Origin: Paulownia fortunei
Lineage: Eukaryota; Streptophyta; Magnoliopsida; Lamiales; Paulowniaceae
Assembly (NCBI GenBank): GCA_019321725.1
Contig: CM033119.1
Coordinates: 1,885,865 to 1,949,864 of the forward strand
Reading direction: 5' to 3'
DNA: 64,000 nt
Position 1 is the stretch's first letter, and each line of letters opens with the position of its first letter. Shown one piece after another: positions 28,601 to 41,318 of this stretch. Under the pieces are notes generated by a model that saw nothing but the letters and a program-made list of their open reading frames with translations, was not told the DNA's origin and did no database searches. A program made the translations under genes and the position numbers.

Positions 28601-29966
28601 GATGTTTGCGAATCAGCCTTAGATCTGTTTTCTTGATTGTTGGAGAGAAGCATTGTAATTCTTCATTAAGTCATTCACTTGCATAATTTTCGAAACATGT
28701 TCAGTCAAATTGGAACCCAAAGCTTAAACATTGATTCTCTGATAACAGTTGGCTTAGCATTAAAATTTAATGAAGTGATGATAAAAGTATGAACTGTGTG
28801 GAATCAAAGTAGCTTATGCAATAAATTCTACACCATCGTTGAACGTCATCTTAAGATAGTTTCTTGTCTACTCCTTGCTGTCCCCGCACCCCCAACAACA
28901 CCCCCCTCTCTCTATATATATGTCTAAATAAGTCTCCCTGCGTAACTGGTACATCTTGTGATTTTGAACATCTACACGTAAGAGATTGGAAGGCATAAGA
29001 GACAGTAATGTAATTTGTGGCAAAAATTGTTTGCTGCCTTGGGGCAACAGATAAGAGGTAGTATAGCAGCATGAGGTCAGGCATTTCATAAGTCCACAAA
29101 GTACCAGTAATACGCATCCTTAACCTACCTGTGCATTCATTAACCCCCAGCAATAAGCTCTCATTATATGGTGTTATCTTCTCATTAACTTGTATTTAAA
29201 ATTTTATCGTCTTCCACATGCAGGTTTTGCATTAGAAGTTATTATGTCATGGACTTTTTTGTGGTGCTTAGAAATTTCTGCATGTATTGTTGCATCTATA
29301 CTGCACTCTAATTTGAAAGAACTCCTCGTCTCGTCCCTTTAAACTCTTCTCTTTGCTTTGCAGTGAAAAGAACTAAGAGGTGTGAAGATGCTATTGGCAC
29401 GTCGACGTCTGAAGTCATTGATATTAGTGGCAATGATGTAAGTCATTGGTTCAGTTCTCCTTTGGTTTTGTTTTGGAATAAAAATGAACTATATGTCAAG
29501 GTGTCATGATGAAAACCTGCATACACTTTGTCCCTGAAATCCTATGGACTCCCTCATCAATATTTTTGGAATAACTATTTCACTTGAAATACTCATGCAG
29601 TGAAATAGGAAGTTCTTTATCATTTTTGTGAATCTTCACTACAGTTATTCACAGAATTAATGGACTTACTGTTCTGATTATGTTGGTTCTTCAAGTCTTA
29701 ACACTATAGGTGCCTGAGCCTTCACAGAAGTTGTGGTGTGCAAGTATGCTTTCGTTTCTGTATCAATGTTATATGCTCTGGGAGTTTGTTGAAACGTTTT
29801 CAAATCTATATATGATTTGAAATTATTTTTGAGTGCACCGCCATGATGCCAGCTTCTCATATTTATAACTTCTGTCAGTTTACACTGTTGTGGTCGTTTA
29901 CAATTTTGTATCCTTTTTTCTCTTCTCCGTTTTGCAGATATCACGGACTCGAAGACCAAAATTTGA
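7672..29966 (+). CDS. PDS5B: Sister chromatid cohesion protein PDS5 (A/B class, HEAT repeats plus Tudor domain)
   Basis: PDS5 binds cohesin and regulates its hold on chromosomes and its acetylation in the nucleus. The model has 32 exons and 1456 aa, near the length of Arabidopsis PDS5B. Exons: 7672-7788, 9619-9816, 9949-10130, 11175-11328, 11514-11735, 11996-12212, 12319-12464, 12547-12704, 12788-12934, 13014-13062, 16387-16575, 17115-17294, 17458-17600, 19090-19216, 19794-19943, 20066-20134, 20525-20661, 21661-21778, 23264-23398, 23486-23676, 23817-23964, 24107-24274, 24337-24423, 24506-24946, 25038-25105, 25189-25240, 25791-25850, 27179-27207, 28022-28173, 29364-29437, 29710-29743, 29938-29966. 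All phases join. Residues 40-1100 carry the HEAT-like helices (for example [36 protein letters not shown]). Then come a polar linker (about 1145-1291) and a Tudor domain (about 1292-1351). The A/B assignment rests on the long HEAT part; PDS5C-E are shorter. Ends of exons 22 and 24 are ambiguous. Confidence 0.9.
7789..9618 (+). other. PDS5 intron 1 with short tandem repeats
   Basis: This first intron of PDS5 is bounded by AAG|GTAAAA and TTGTACAG. It contains a T-rich tandem repeat at about 7853-7950 (period near 39 bp). It also contains three copies of a 22-bp purine unit (gagagtacgaagaaaagggg-like) starting at 8064, 8086 and 8108, and a TG microsatellite at 8309-8326. Long first introns often hold regulatory sequence in plants, but nothing here proves it. 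Confidence 0.7.
13518..15466 (-). mobile_element. Probable solo LTR, antisense in PDS5 intron 10
   Basis: Read on the minus strand this 1.95-kb block starts TGATATGTGCATATTTTTAC and ends GACAACCAACCA, so it has the TG...CA termini of an LTR. The ends resemble a common class of plant LTR retrotransposons whose LTR begins TGATA-GTGCAT and carries a CTCGTGGGATCGAC motif near its far end (here the plus-strand cgatcccacgag near 13596). The flanking 5-mers are atgtc (13513-13517) and aagtc (15467-15471), a 4-of-5 match for an aged target-site duplication. No second LTR, internal protein region or primer-binding site adjoins it, hence a solo LTR. The host intron (13063-16386) is intact at both splice sites. 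I cannot assign the superfamily with certainty; Ty3-like is a guess. Confidence 0.6.
25038..25850 (+). other. PDS5B: PDS5 exons 25-27 encoding the Tudor domain
   Basis: Three small exons (25038-25105, 25189-25240, 25791-25850) encode about 60 residues. They begin with [12 protein letters not shown], continue [17 protein letters not shown] and [11 protein letters not shown], and end SLDSETWEI. The W-x-G-V-V-x-S-x-D and Y-x-T-G-x-x-E/D patterns are those of the small beta-barrel Tudor fold found in the C-terminal half of plant PDS5 proteins. This fold can bind methylated lysine or arginine. The aromatic residues (W, Y, Y, Y) that could form the cage are present. The exon junctions fall in phases 2, 0 and 0. 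Confidence 0.85.
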
Positions 29967-31395
29967 TGTATAGTATTCCTCATTCTGTGAAACAGGAAGG
30001 TTAAGTTGCCTTTCCTATTCTAAGGACAGCCACAGCCCACCTTGCAGACAAATCTATGTCGTGCCTTAGTTTTAAGGAGTGGAGACAGTAGGTTGTTTAT
30101 GTGGTGATGTGCATGATCTTCCTTTGCAGTTGTACATAGAGTAAATATAAAAGTATTAAAGAGACTACTCTGATTAGTAGTTGTGGTGCAATGCTAATCA
30201 TCCTCTTTTCTGGTATCGATTATAGTGACTTACATTTTTACATAGAATCATTTAGCAAGTGTTAGTGTATCTGACTGGTGCTCCACAAAGTAGTTGAATA
30301 TTCCTATTTTCAGTTTTCTTGTGGTCTAGGCCAACTCCCTATTCATTTGGGATCAAAGAATGCAAAGTTTAAATGCCATGTTTGGTTCATTTTTAGAAAA
30401 TGATGTTCTTGTGGTGGGTTTACTGTGCCCCTAAGTTATATATTTGGTTCTTCATTATCGATTTTTATTTTCTAAATTTTTCTAAAACAATATTTTGGCC
30501 CATTTCTAGAAGCATTTGTACCCTAAGTTTTTTTTCTTTGTTGCATCATGCGTATTTGATTTGGGACCGGCAATGCTGCGAGGTTCAAATTCGAGCTTGT
30601 CATATGCACGTCCCATTTGAGTGAGGTCGATTTTAATAATACAAATAGGTCTAGATTGAGTTTTGTATTTTTTATTTTTAAACTTGATTTGATTCAAACT
30701 CTATTTATTTATTTATTTATTTTTAAATTTATTATAATATCTATATGATAATTTTATAAAAAATAGATTTTTTAGAAAAAAAAAATAATTTTATTTTTAA
30801 AAATATATTTTTTTTAATTATATTTTAAATTATAAACAGTTTTAACATATTTACTCATTGAGTTTGAATTTGTAAAACTTTTAGTGGGTCAAATTTTAGA
30901 TTTAGACAAATTTAATTCAGGCCATCTCTAATTTAATTCAATAAAAAAATATACTTGATTTCATATATTTTTTATATAGGTATCGACATTATTAAATCAA
31001 TATTTCATAAAAAATGAAGCAAAACATTAGAGTTTTGGACAGAGGTAGAGTAATTTACAAATAAATTGATTGTGAAATTTGAAGCGTGAAGTGGTTTTAG
31101 AGATAGACAATGAGAAATTCACTATTTACAAACTAGAAATGCAATTTACTTTACTCACCTTCACAAGTTAAAGTTGACAGTATTAATTACTTATGTTTAA
31201 AAAGTTCGTACTCATTAATTCAAATTGGAACTAAATAAAAGTAAACTTGTTCTGGGATAAGATATCGACAGACCGACTAACAAACATCTTAATTCTTTCC
31301 TTCAATTCCTCAATTTCGAACCAAATATTTAAAAATAAAACGTAATTTTGCTCCTAGCACCCGTTGGCCGCAGTGTGCACCGTCAGCATCCATCT
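29967..31395. other. PDS5 3' region and SGT promoter
   Basis: The first 200-300 bases are likely the PDS5 3' untranslated region. From about 30650 to 31050 the DNA is extremely AT-rich, with ttta and tttaaaa runs. The last 80 bases before the SGT start hold a more GC-rich leader. No further gene is visible. Confidence 0.5.
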
Positions 31396-34300
31396 ATGGC
31401 GAATCTGAAAACCGATTCCCTTCTCTCCCGACGCATCGCCCGTTCTTTCCTCCAATTCCTCAACTCCGGTAATCACTCTATACCAGCGTATTCATATACG
31501 TAACTACGTATTTTTGTTCACTGTAGGTATACTTATTTTTGTTTTCTGTATAAAGCCCTATCTAATACTAATCGCATATTAACTGAAACTATCATGAATC
31601 ATTAATTACAGTTCTGAATAATTCACTTGACTGAAGGTCAATACACTGGATTGATTTTGGGGTTTATGAAATTGCCCTTTTTCCTTTTTTCACTGGTGAT
31701 ATGTACTGAAAAGATTGTTTTTTTTTATTTTTTGTGATTTTTTTTTATTGTATATACACAGTTGAACCTTCAGCTGGAGTTGATAGTGAAGCGCTTGATG
31801 TTGCAAGGGAATGTTTAGCGGAGGTTTTTAAGATTGATCAGTCTTCACTCGATGATCAGTCGAATTGTGATTCGTTAGTCGATATTTTCAGCTCTTGGGA
31901 AGTGAATGCGCGACATGTTGATAATGAGGCAATTTCTGATGCACCGACTTCGACTTTGGGAAAAAATGCTGAAGTTTTGGAGGCATCCGGATCATTGGTC
32001 CTTTCTCACTTTATTATTCTCAGTGTTATTCAGTGATGTTATGATTATCATTGGATTCTTTTGGTCTATGGCTTGTAAATATATTATTTACATTTCATTG
32101 TTTGTGTGCTCGAATTTCTTTTTATCATATGAAAGCATGAAAGATGGGCCTGCTCTTTTTTGATATCTCACTTATTGCCCAACCTGTAGGGAAGTAGAAA
32201 ATTGATGTGTTTGCCTTGTTTGATAATGCCTTTTTGGTGAAATAATGCGAGTTTGGCCAAATTTGGAAATGCCCATATGATGTTTTCAGTGTTACCTTTA
32301 TCTCTTCTTTTATGTTCTGTTCCTATTATCAATTTTATTGGTTGGGACGGGGCATGGGGGCTGGGGTGAGGTAAGGATGGTTCTCCTGTCTGTTCTTGGT
32401 GCAGTTTTGGAGAGGTTAACTTTAATTTTATGTTGTTCCATATCAGGATCAGGACAGGACGAGAGAGCCACATTCGCCTGGTGAGGCTAAACACTTTTTC
32501 CTATGTTGCTTAAACATATGTGTCATATGTTGTTCTTTTTGATGATTTTCCATGTTACGACTCTTTCGTAGGAAGTGCATGTTCCTGTTATGTTCAGATA
32601 TGATGAAAGGTCCTTAAGTTTTTTATCATATTTTTTTCTCATACCACCAGTACTAGTATGGTTAGCACGACTGTCTCACGAGTGTACAACGAAGGCTTCC
32701 TGCAGTTCTTAATATAAAGTTCTATCTTCTTTCAAAATACTGTGACTCTACTGCTTCCTTCATCCTTCCATAATTTTCTCCAATTGGTATACACCTGAAC
32801 TTTTTCCTAAAGTCAGACTGTGGTTGGGTAGTTCTTTTGGGAAAAGGACTGAAGGGTCAAATCTAGCAGGGTGATAAGGTAATGAAAGAAGAGTTATATA
32901 AAGGAAAAGGGTGAAGTGGCCCAGACAGCTGAATATGACCCATATCAACTGTATAGTATTTAACCTAGTTGGTTCAACCATTATAGAGCAAATTGTCTTA
33001 ATTCTTGACTAGGACCTGCCGAATTAGCCAATTTTTTATCCTATCGAAAACCATTGCTTTAAAGGACATGAGATTTGTGGCATAAAAATCATGGTACTTG
33101 TAGCTGGCAGAATCTGGAATACTCGCCCAGGCTGCTATAGGCTTGACTAAGTCAATTCTGATAAAGGGGAGGATACAAAGGTGGGATACGTGACCTTTTT
33201 GTGCTTGTGCCCACTTATATGAGGAGTTTTTTCTGCTTACCAGGTCTTGACTCGAGGTGCATTTGAATGGCTGATAGTAGTGATCTGTTGATATTTTGCC
33301 CTATATGTTAAGGATGTTTTCTTTCTTGCGAAGTTTTAATTTTTTATCTTGCATTGGCAGGAAAAGATGAGCTATTTGGGCAATTTTTTGGTGCTCTTGA
33401 AAAGATCCACTATTTCAGAAGAATGCCTGATGGAAATGATGATCAGATCCAGCTTGATAGAGCAACATATTTATTTCATAATGCCGTGGAGGTATGAGGT
33501 GCCTTGCAGGGTACATCTGAACTCCGTGTGCACATCATGTCATTTGTATATGTTATGTTGATTCAATGATTAGGGATGTATTTGTTATCTGAGAAGCATG
33601 GGTTGGCATTAAATTTCAATGTCCGAACAAAGTATGATTCACTGACAATGTATTTCTTATACATTGTCATGATGTCAACGACTTAAAGGAGTACATACAA
33701 CGGCATAAAAGTATCTATTGGTGGTAGTAATGCTGATGGCAGAAACAGTAACCTTGGGACAATGTTTATGGAGTTGTTTCCAAAGTCAAAGTTACTAGTG
33801 GAAGTAATGCTTGGTGAAAAGGAATGCTAGAAGGCAAAGGTTATAGGACAAGCAAGATGGTGACTTAGGGATGGTGTTGTGCCCATTGTGTACAGGGAGT
33901 TGTAGATTGTTGATCAATTTTTGGTATAAAAGGACACTCCACTTATGATCCTATTGAGTAATTGACATTTGCAGGACCCACTCCATTTCTTAAATTTGGC
34001 CATTTTTGTGATACAGCCAAATATTTAGAGAATCCCAACCTTTATGAGGTGGAGGGTGTATATATACATTTGATCCTTTGAACATGGTGAATAATCAAAA
34101 GTTAATGCTCTCATTTTGTGCTATCATGCTGCAAACATTTTTCTTAGGACTTTACCCTGTGATGTGAACTTCAATAATTAGCACTCGAGCAGCTAGTTTC
34201 AGCAGCTAATTTCACCGTTCAAACTTCAAGTCATTCCTTAGCCTTTTTTTTCAGTTTGAGATTTTTGACATGGGCACCTTAATATTACTGGGCAGTGCTC

Positions 34301-34606
34301 GTTCATTTTTTGTGGATTTCAAGTAATAACATAGTTCTTTTAATGTGCATTAGATATTTCATTAATATCAAGTTGCCTTATTCCTATCAGATGATTTAAG
34401 TCTGTGCTGATTTGGTGATTCCCAAGATTGGATGTTATTTGCTTGCTTTAAGATCCTTTGTGTACTTGTTTTCATCTTTATGAAGTGTAAAACAATGTTA
34501 ACAGGAAATGCAAATAGCAGGATGTCAAACATTTGATCTGAAAATATTGGCAGAGACCTTCAAATCACAAGGTGCTTTTCCTGGAATGTCTTTCTCCAAA
34601 TTGGAG

Positions 34607-34669
<63 letters not shown>

Positions 34670-37035
34670 CTTTTTCTTTGCTGTTTAATTGCAGCCTGGC
34701 ATGTGCATGGGGAAATTTTCAGCTACCCGCACATTTTCCCAATTAAATTCTCTTGGGATCATCATAATCTCAAAAGATGTCCTCACTGGGATATCATGCT
34801 TTTTTTTAAAAAAAAATAAATTGGCATTGGAACTTTATTGCACTTGCCACATTAGTGAAAATAGGAGGCTTCTGTGTATGCATCTCATTATGGACTGCAA
34901 GTTGTCTAAGAAGAAATAATTTAAAATGATTGATGACTCCTTCTGATCATTGAATTTGCTTTTGCTATTTTCTTTTTTCCCTCCATTGTTGTCTTACTGC
35001 TGATATAAGAAGTAGCAGCATAGGTTGTGGATTAATTGTGAGATTCCTATTTACTTTTAGTATTCCGTGTTTCTGAAAAGAAAAGTTTTTTCCTCTTGAA
35101 TTGTTTGTTCTCATGCTTGTTCAATTTCTCTCTTTTGATAGGTAACAAGGCTATGCAGTCTAAACTTTACACGGAAGCAATTGAGCTGTATACTTTTGCA
35201 ATTGCTCTACGCGAAGACAATGCTGTTTACTATTGCAACAGGTAAGCATATTGATATTAATTTATAGTGGCCTATTTTTTATATTTGAAACCTCCATTGC
35301 TTCAAATGACGTTCTTAAAGAAGAGAGTGGGTTCCAAGATGCCTCATTGAGCCAATATAGTTTTTGGACCAAAATGTTGAGGTTTTCTTTCTTATCTCCC
35401 ATGGGCACCACTATGGGACTTAGATGACCCTTTTTTTTTTTCTAAATAATTGAATTTTTCTTTATTATTTTTTGTTTTTTCATTTGGTATTTTGAGATCT
35501 TACGTAAATTTGTCAGGGCGGCTGCATATACGCAGATTCACCGATATGCTGAAGCAGTTCAAGATTGTCTGAAATCGATAGAGATCAATCCAAATTACAG
35601 CAAGGCTTATAGTCGCTTGGGATTTGCTTACTATGCTCAAGGGAAGTACAGGGACGCAATTCATGAAGGATTTATGAAAGGTTGGTAGTTTTGATCTATT
35701 TCTAAGACGTATTCCTTTCAAGTTGATGCAATAAAATAAATAGTGATTATATTCTGACGAGTGCCTGCAGACTTGTTCAGACTTTTCTGCCATCTCGCCT
35801 TGAGAAAATGACACTCTCCTAGCTATCATACATTCGCTTTAGATGGAATCACATGTAACCAACTATTATTAAATCTTTTACATTGTCTCAGATGTCGGTT
35901 GACATCATATCTTGCTGCTAAGTTCTTGTTCTGAGACTATGTTAGTTGAGATCACTCAGGTGGATATTGAAGATCTATGAAGAAGACACTCACAAAAGTT
36001 GAATTGTGTGAAGAAACTGTGATTTCTAATAGAATTATCATCTTTTTGGCAGCCTTGCAACTGGATCCTAATAATGATTCAGTAAAAGAAAATATCCGGG
36101 TTAGTTGAGAAATCTTGTTGATAGTTGAAGGATTGTTATCAGTGGTTGTCTATAGTTATATGTGATATCATTCTCATTTTGATTCTAGGTTGCTGAACAG
36201 AAACTGAAAGAAGAGCAACAAAGGGCAGGACCTGGTCAGGTACTTGTTTTGTTCCCTACTTCCCAATATCCGTTCCCACTGGAGAGTGACTATTGGACAC
36301 TAATGAAGTGAGAATTATTACATTCTTACTTTAGATCTTAGGAAAGAAGACCCTCACAAGTTGAAAGGTGCCCTTGGTTATCAAGTTTGAACCTTGACTA
36401 AATTGTGGATTCTCATCAAGGATTAACTATAATTGTCATGACATCAAGTACATACAATCATTTAAAAGTACTGTAAAGAACGATCATTTTGTGATTTTGG
36501 ATTTGGCGATGGAACATTCTGTCTTCCAAATTAACTACACATTTAGGGACAATTGATACGTTTGTACCTCAAATTGTATCACGGGCATTTCCTTGAATTT
36601 TGCCTGATTATAAGCAATTACTTCAAACTCATTATTGGTTCTATTTCCCGTTTACAGAGTTCAACTTCCACCAGTCATGGACAGTCCAGTCACCAATATG
36701 GAGGTGGATCAAGAAGTAATTCTGCAGCAACACCTCCATTTACATCCATGCCATTCAACATCAATGGTCTTCCTGCTGATATCACTAGCATGCTGATGAA
36801 TATGGCTGGTAATGCATACCCAGGACAACACTTTCAAAATGGAGCTGAGGGAGAGAGTGAAGCTGGTGCACAAAACGAGCCAGGAATCAGAATTGGTGGG
36901 AACATAAATGTCAATGTTAATGAACTGCCAGAGGAGTTATCTGGGGCTTTTAGGTCTATGATGGGGATGTTCTCCGGAGCAGCATCTCATGGGAATCAAC
37001 AGGACGACAACAATGGAAGATCAGCTGCAAGCTGA
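31396..37035 (+). CDS. SGT: Small glutamine-rich TPR co-chaperone (SGT)
   Basis: SGT proteins bind Hsp70/Hsp90 tails and hydrophobic clients in the cytosol and pass tail-anchored proteins to the GET pathway. Ten exons (31396-31468, 31762-31997, 32447-32480, 33361-33491, 34505-34571, 35142-35241, 35517-35680, 36053-36099, 36189-36239, 36658-37035) give 426 aa, matching the plant family (Arabidopsis At4g08320). Residues 1-80 form the SGT N-terminal dimerisation helices (SLLSRRIARSFLQFLNS; ALDVARECLAEVFKID). Residues 115-158 hold the plant-specific DELFGQFFGALEKIHYF block. Residues about 174-285 hold three TPRs, with the N-x-x-x-Y...N-x-A carboxylate-clamp pattern (GNKAMQSKLYTEAIELY; YYCNRAAAY; YSKAYSRLGFAYY). 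The tail is Ser/Gly/Asn-rich with methionine-rich patches, as in the client-binding end. The exon 2 donor (GTCCTT) is weak but its phase fits. Confidence 0.92.
34611..34667 (+). repeat. (CT)28 microsatellite in SGT intron 5
   Basis: A perfect CT dinucleotide run about 57 bases long begins 40 bases downstream of the exon 5 donor at 34572. Pure polypyrimidine tracts of this length are usually length-polymorphic and can adopt triplex structure. Effect on splicing is unknown. Confidence 0.95.
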
Positions 37036-39260
37036 GATAGCGAACACCAGCTTGAACAAACTGCAAAACCCTCAAGTTAATCTCTGCCCTTGAATGTGAG
37101 GGGCTGTTGGTGCAACGCTACTGTTGCTTGTAGATTTGCAGGAAGCAGAATTCAGAGTTTTTGGGGTGTTACTCAAATGTAGCTGCATCATCATACACCT
37201 ATCCCTCTTACTGGCGCATCCTTCAAGCTCTAGCATTTACATATTTAATAACCAGCAAGAGTTTCCCGTTTCTTCTCTTCATTCTCCTCCATTTCCTCTT
37301 CGTTTTGACTTCAGGTCGATAGATAATATTATTTTATCCGGACATTGCTCCCCATCCAAGATAAACTAATGTACAGAAGGTCAGTGAATGGAAAGTTGGC
37401 ATTTCGTGTCTCCAGATCTCTGGATTGATAATGGCATTTCTGAATTTAGTATGATTTATGTCGTTGGTTGGTTATCGATGATTATATATGGTTTTGTCAA
37501 ATAGTTCTGTACCAAGAAAAGTTCTAGTCTCATATCCCTGAAGTTCAGTTTGGATAGAAATCCACAGCTCAGATTTCTTGACAAAAATAAATTTAGATTT
37601 GCTTTATTTATTTTAATTATTTTTAACATAGGCTACACATGTAACTTGCAGAGTATAAAAATTAATACAAATATATAAAAATTAAAAATTAGGCTTCAGT
37701 CTTCACATGTAACTTATAGAGTACAACAATTGACACACAGTATTCTCCTTAATATGTGCAGGTGAATTTTTTCATTAAAATTTTGACAAGACTTGATATT
37801 CTTTTTCTTAAATTCTATTTTTTTTTTAGTATTTCAACCAATTTTTAAATTATTTTAATTGTTGTTGTTGCCCTTATTATAACTTACCTTGTTGAAATTC
37901 CAACTAATGTGAAATTCAAAAATCTTAGGACGATATTCATAATTAATCTTCTAAAGCACATCGGAGCGATGCAATTTTTTTTCAATTTTAGTTTGATACA
38001 TATTTGTTTCTCTTTCAATTTTATTTCCCCCTTTATCCTTTTAAAGAATTTTAGTGATTAGATTACTAAAATTGAAATAAAAAACAAATCGCTTGAGTAC
38101 ACAGTATAAAAAATATTCACACAAAACTTGGGGTTAACTGAAAATTGATTCATAACAATTAAAATTTAGCAAATTCACAACACAAAAACATAGTTTAATT
38201 TAGAAAGAATTTAATTTTTTTAAAATAATCGACGTGATGAGATTCTTCAGTATTGTCTGGAATTTACTGCAACCAAACAATTGGAATTCTTTTTTTTTTT
38301 TTTTCTAATTTCTTAATAATATATTCATTCCAAATACCTAAAATCCATTTAGGGTAAAAAAATAAGAAAAGAGAAATTATTTTATTTTCTTCACCGGCGG
38401 ACCCTGGAAATTTTATTTGAAGGACCAAATTGCCCATCCACTGAAACAAAGCACACAAAATCGCACAACCCGTGCGCCGACGAGCTACGAAGTCTCCGGC
38501 GATTGATCGAACATTCTGAAGTTAGTTTATTGATTTTTCCTTTTGTTCATTTAATTTGGATTTTTTAATTTTCTGAAACTTTCATTCAATTTTTGAATTC
38601 GTACTGTCTTTTAATCGTACTAGAAATCTTCGCTTAGTTTTCGTGGTGATTTCTTCTCTCTTATCTATCTACATGATTGTTTTTGCATGGATTTCTTTTT
38701 TCTTTTTTCCCGTATTTTTTTTTTTAAATCTTGGTATAAATCTGAGACTCGTAGCTTTGGTAATCTAACGATAATCTAGTTTGTCTTGATTTCTCTTTTG
38801 TTTTAATTGGATGATTTATGCTTGCTGTTATACTATGAACTGCCTTTCCCTCGTTCTCCTTGTTGAGATCCTCGGTTACATGTGTTTTTACTAGCTCCGC
38901 CAAAATTGAATGTCCAGTTGGTGGCTTGACTAGTTTTTTGGAATGCATTAATGAACAATTTAATTAATCTGAATATCTGACATTGTGAAAATTGCTATTC
39001 GAAAGTTTAATTAACATCAAAATTTGTCAAAAAATAGTTAAAAAGAATTTATTGGTTGGCTCTGTATTTTAGCAAGAAAGATGCTCATAATGTGGAGCAA
39101 GGTAGTATTTTATTATATGCTCTTTGTTCTTTATGTTGATAAAATCTGGTCGAAGTATAATCTGTAAAATTGAATATAGCTTTGCCATTTGTTGACTGTT
39201 TTTTCCCTTGTCTTAATATATCAGGGTTTGATGCTCTAGTTGCCTATCAGCTGCTGATTG
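37036..39260. other. SGT 3' region, intergenic DNA and MED19 leader
   Basis: 37036 to about 37500 is probable SGT 3' untranslated DNA. About 37600-38450 is AT-rich and without recognisable genes. A GC-richer block at about 38460-38520 looks like the MED19 5' leader; its end (CTGAA|GTTAGT at 38521) is a plausible donor. A plausible acceptor (CTATCAG) at 39250 lies only 10 bases before the MED19 start codon, suggesting a 0.73-kb 5'-UTR intron. Confidence 0.5.
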
Positions 39261-41318
39261 ATGGAAAGTGATAAAAATAAGTTTGGAAGAGGTTTGACTG
39301 TTATTTATCAGGATGAATAGCTATACTTTGAAATGACTTTTTTGTATTAGAACTTGTTATTTCATTCTCTGCTTTCAGTTTGAGCTTATGTTGCCTTCTC
39401 TAATTGATGTCACAAAGGCACCAGGAAGAACTATGGACAATAGAATGAATCTGGAGAAGATATGTGTAGTAGCAGCTCCATGGAGCTAGCTTTTTAATAA
39501 TTTCTGGATCTTCCCTGGATGATGGCGTCAAAGTTTGTGTGCAATGGAAAAAATGCTTATTATTATAGAAATGTTTTGTAGTTTCTTCCAAATTAAATGA
39601 GTTGTCAATTAGGTTTCTTTCATTTTCCATTGGCCACTGTTGAGTCTAATGAAGAGAATACCCAGAGAATATATTGATAAATGTTTGGCCAAGTGGACTG
39701 ATCACACAAATCTGAGGGCTCCTCTTCAATTCTACTATTCAAGAACAAAAGGAGAATAGTTTAAGCTAATTCCTTGCCAGTTCTCTGTGTGAGACGTGTG
39801 AGGTCCCATGTTTCTGATTGCAGCATGCTTTATTTGGGGCCATTAACCAAAAACAATGAATTTCTGAACATTTGACACTATCATGTCACTGAAAGAAAAT
39901 TCTCGCCAGTTGTATTTCTGAACATTATATACTAGCATGAGTCAGCAATCTTTTTGGTTTGACCAATATTATCAGCTTATAATTCATTCAATATTTTAAA
40001 TGTTACCGACTTGGTCCTGTTAAAAAATTAGGGCCAAGAGAACTTACAGGCACTCTAGATCTTATAAGCCACTACAAGTTGTTGCCTCACCTTGAGTTTT
40101 TCTGCAAGAAGTCACGTCCTGTGTCGGTTCTAGACACGCACTACCTTTACAGTGTGGTTGGAGACACAGATATAAGAAAAGGGGAAGGGATGCAATTGGA
40201 TCAGCTCATTCAGAATACTTTTTCGAGAGATACTTATGCATGTATTCAGCCATTCAACTTAGATGTGCTTGGAGAAGCCTTTCACCTCCGGGAATCAGCA
40301 TCAGTTGACCTACCTCCTGTAAGAAATTTGCCCCTTTAAGGCTCCATTGAGTTTGCACTTTTTGCTTGAACTATCAATGATGGTCATTTTTCCCCTTATA
40401 ACTTTTCAAAATTGGGGTCTGCACTGAGTTTCTTTCCAGTTGTACTAATGATTTTGCTAAATTTTGTGCCAAGATGAGGAGTGTTAATCTGATAGCATCT
40501 TTTGCTCTTTCTTTAGTCCGAGAAGGGAATTCCTACTGCTGCTGTAAAATCTAAAAGTGAGTCTAAAGCCAAGGACAAGCATAAAAAGAGCAAGGACAAA
40601 GACAGGGAGAAAGATAAAGAGCTCAAGAAGCACAAACATCGAAGTAAAGAGGAGAAGGAGAAAAAGAAAGATAAAAATGACCAGGTTTTTAAATAATACT
40701 CCTCTAGCTGCTTTCTTGAGTAAATAGTGAAATGTACTCTGACTGCTTTTAGTGATATACAAGCTAGTTGAGTGGCGTGAACTATTGCATGCTTTGAATC
40801 CATTGCATGACCCCGAGTAATTTTTTATAGTGCACAATTTCTGGTTATCAAAGTATTTCTTCACTAATTGATGAGAGCCAAAAGACAAACAGAGATGCTC
40901 TTTAAGCGGACAAAGAGCAGACTTGTGGGAAGTTTGAGAACTCCTAGCCTCTATTTTACTTTGTTTCATTTTTATACCCTTTCTTTTGAAGTTCTTCTTA
41001 TCCGTAGATAGTTTGCTGCGTTCTCCTATATAACTCAACTTTTCAATAAATTGACTGGGCCATATAAATCACTTTTGTGATTTCAGAAAAGGAAGCGTGA
41101 TGGAGATGAAGATACCAATGGCATTAAGAAACACAAGAAAAGTAAGGTAACAAGGAGACAAAATCAAACTAGATCTATTATTCATTTCTTGATTGTGAAT
41201 TCTGAGATAAAACATGATTTTTTGGTTTACAATCACATCAAGCTTCCTAAGTGTTTTCGCCAAAGATTCTCTCTTCTGACATGCTGAAATAATGCAGCAT
41301 AAGAGCTCAAAGATGTGA
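39261..41318 (+). CDS. MED19A: Mediator of RNA polymerase II transcription subunit 19 (MED19a-like)
   Basis: MED19 is a head-module subunit of Mediator that bridges activators to RNA polymerase II in the nucleus. Five exons (39261-39291, 40032-40318, 40517-40684, 41087-41146, 41298-41318) give 188 aa, a little shorter than Arabidopsis MED19a. The N-terminus MESDKNKFGRGPRELTG, then LISHYKLLPH and EFFCKKSRP, then VVGDTDIRKGEGMQLDQLIQ (residues about 11-75) are diagnostic of plant MED19. Residues about 111-188 are lysine-rich (KDKHKKSKDKDREKDKELKK; KRKRDGDED; KKHKKSKHKSSK) and will act as nuclear-targeting and basic interaction sequence. The second exon carries nearly the whole folded core. Junctions are in phase, and the last exon encodes only HKSSKM and stop. 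Confidence 0.92.

Noticed and set aside
30545..30640. tRNA or tRNA-derived SINE suggested by ggttcaaattcgagc
   Set aside because: The word resembles a tRNA B box, but I could not find a matching A box or fold a cloverleaf, and no SINE-like tail with flanking repeats is clear.
40484..41038. 184-codon minus-strand open frame
   Set aside because: It is the antisense shadow of the lysine-rich MED19 exon 3 plus intron sequence.
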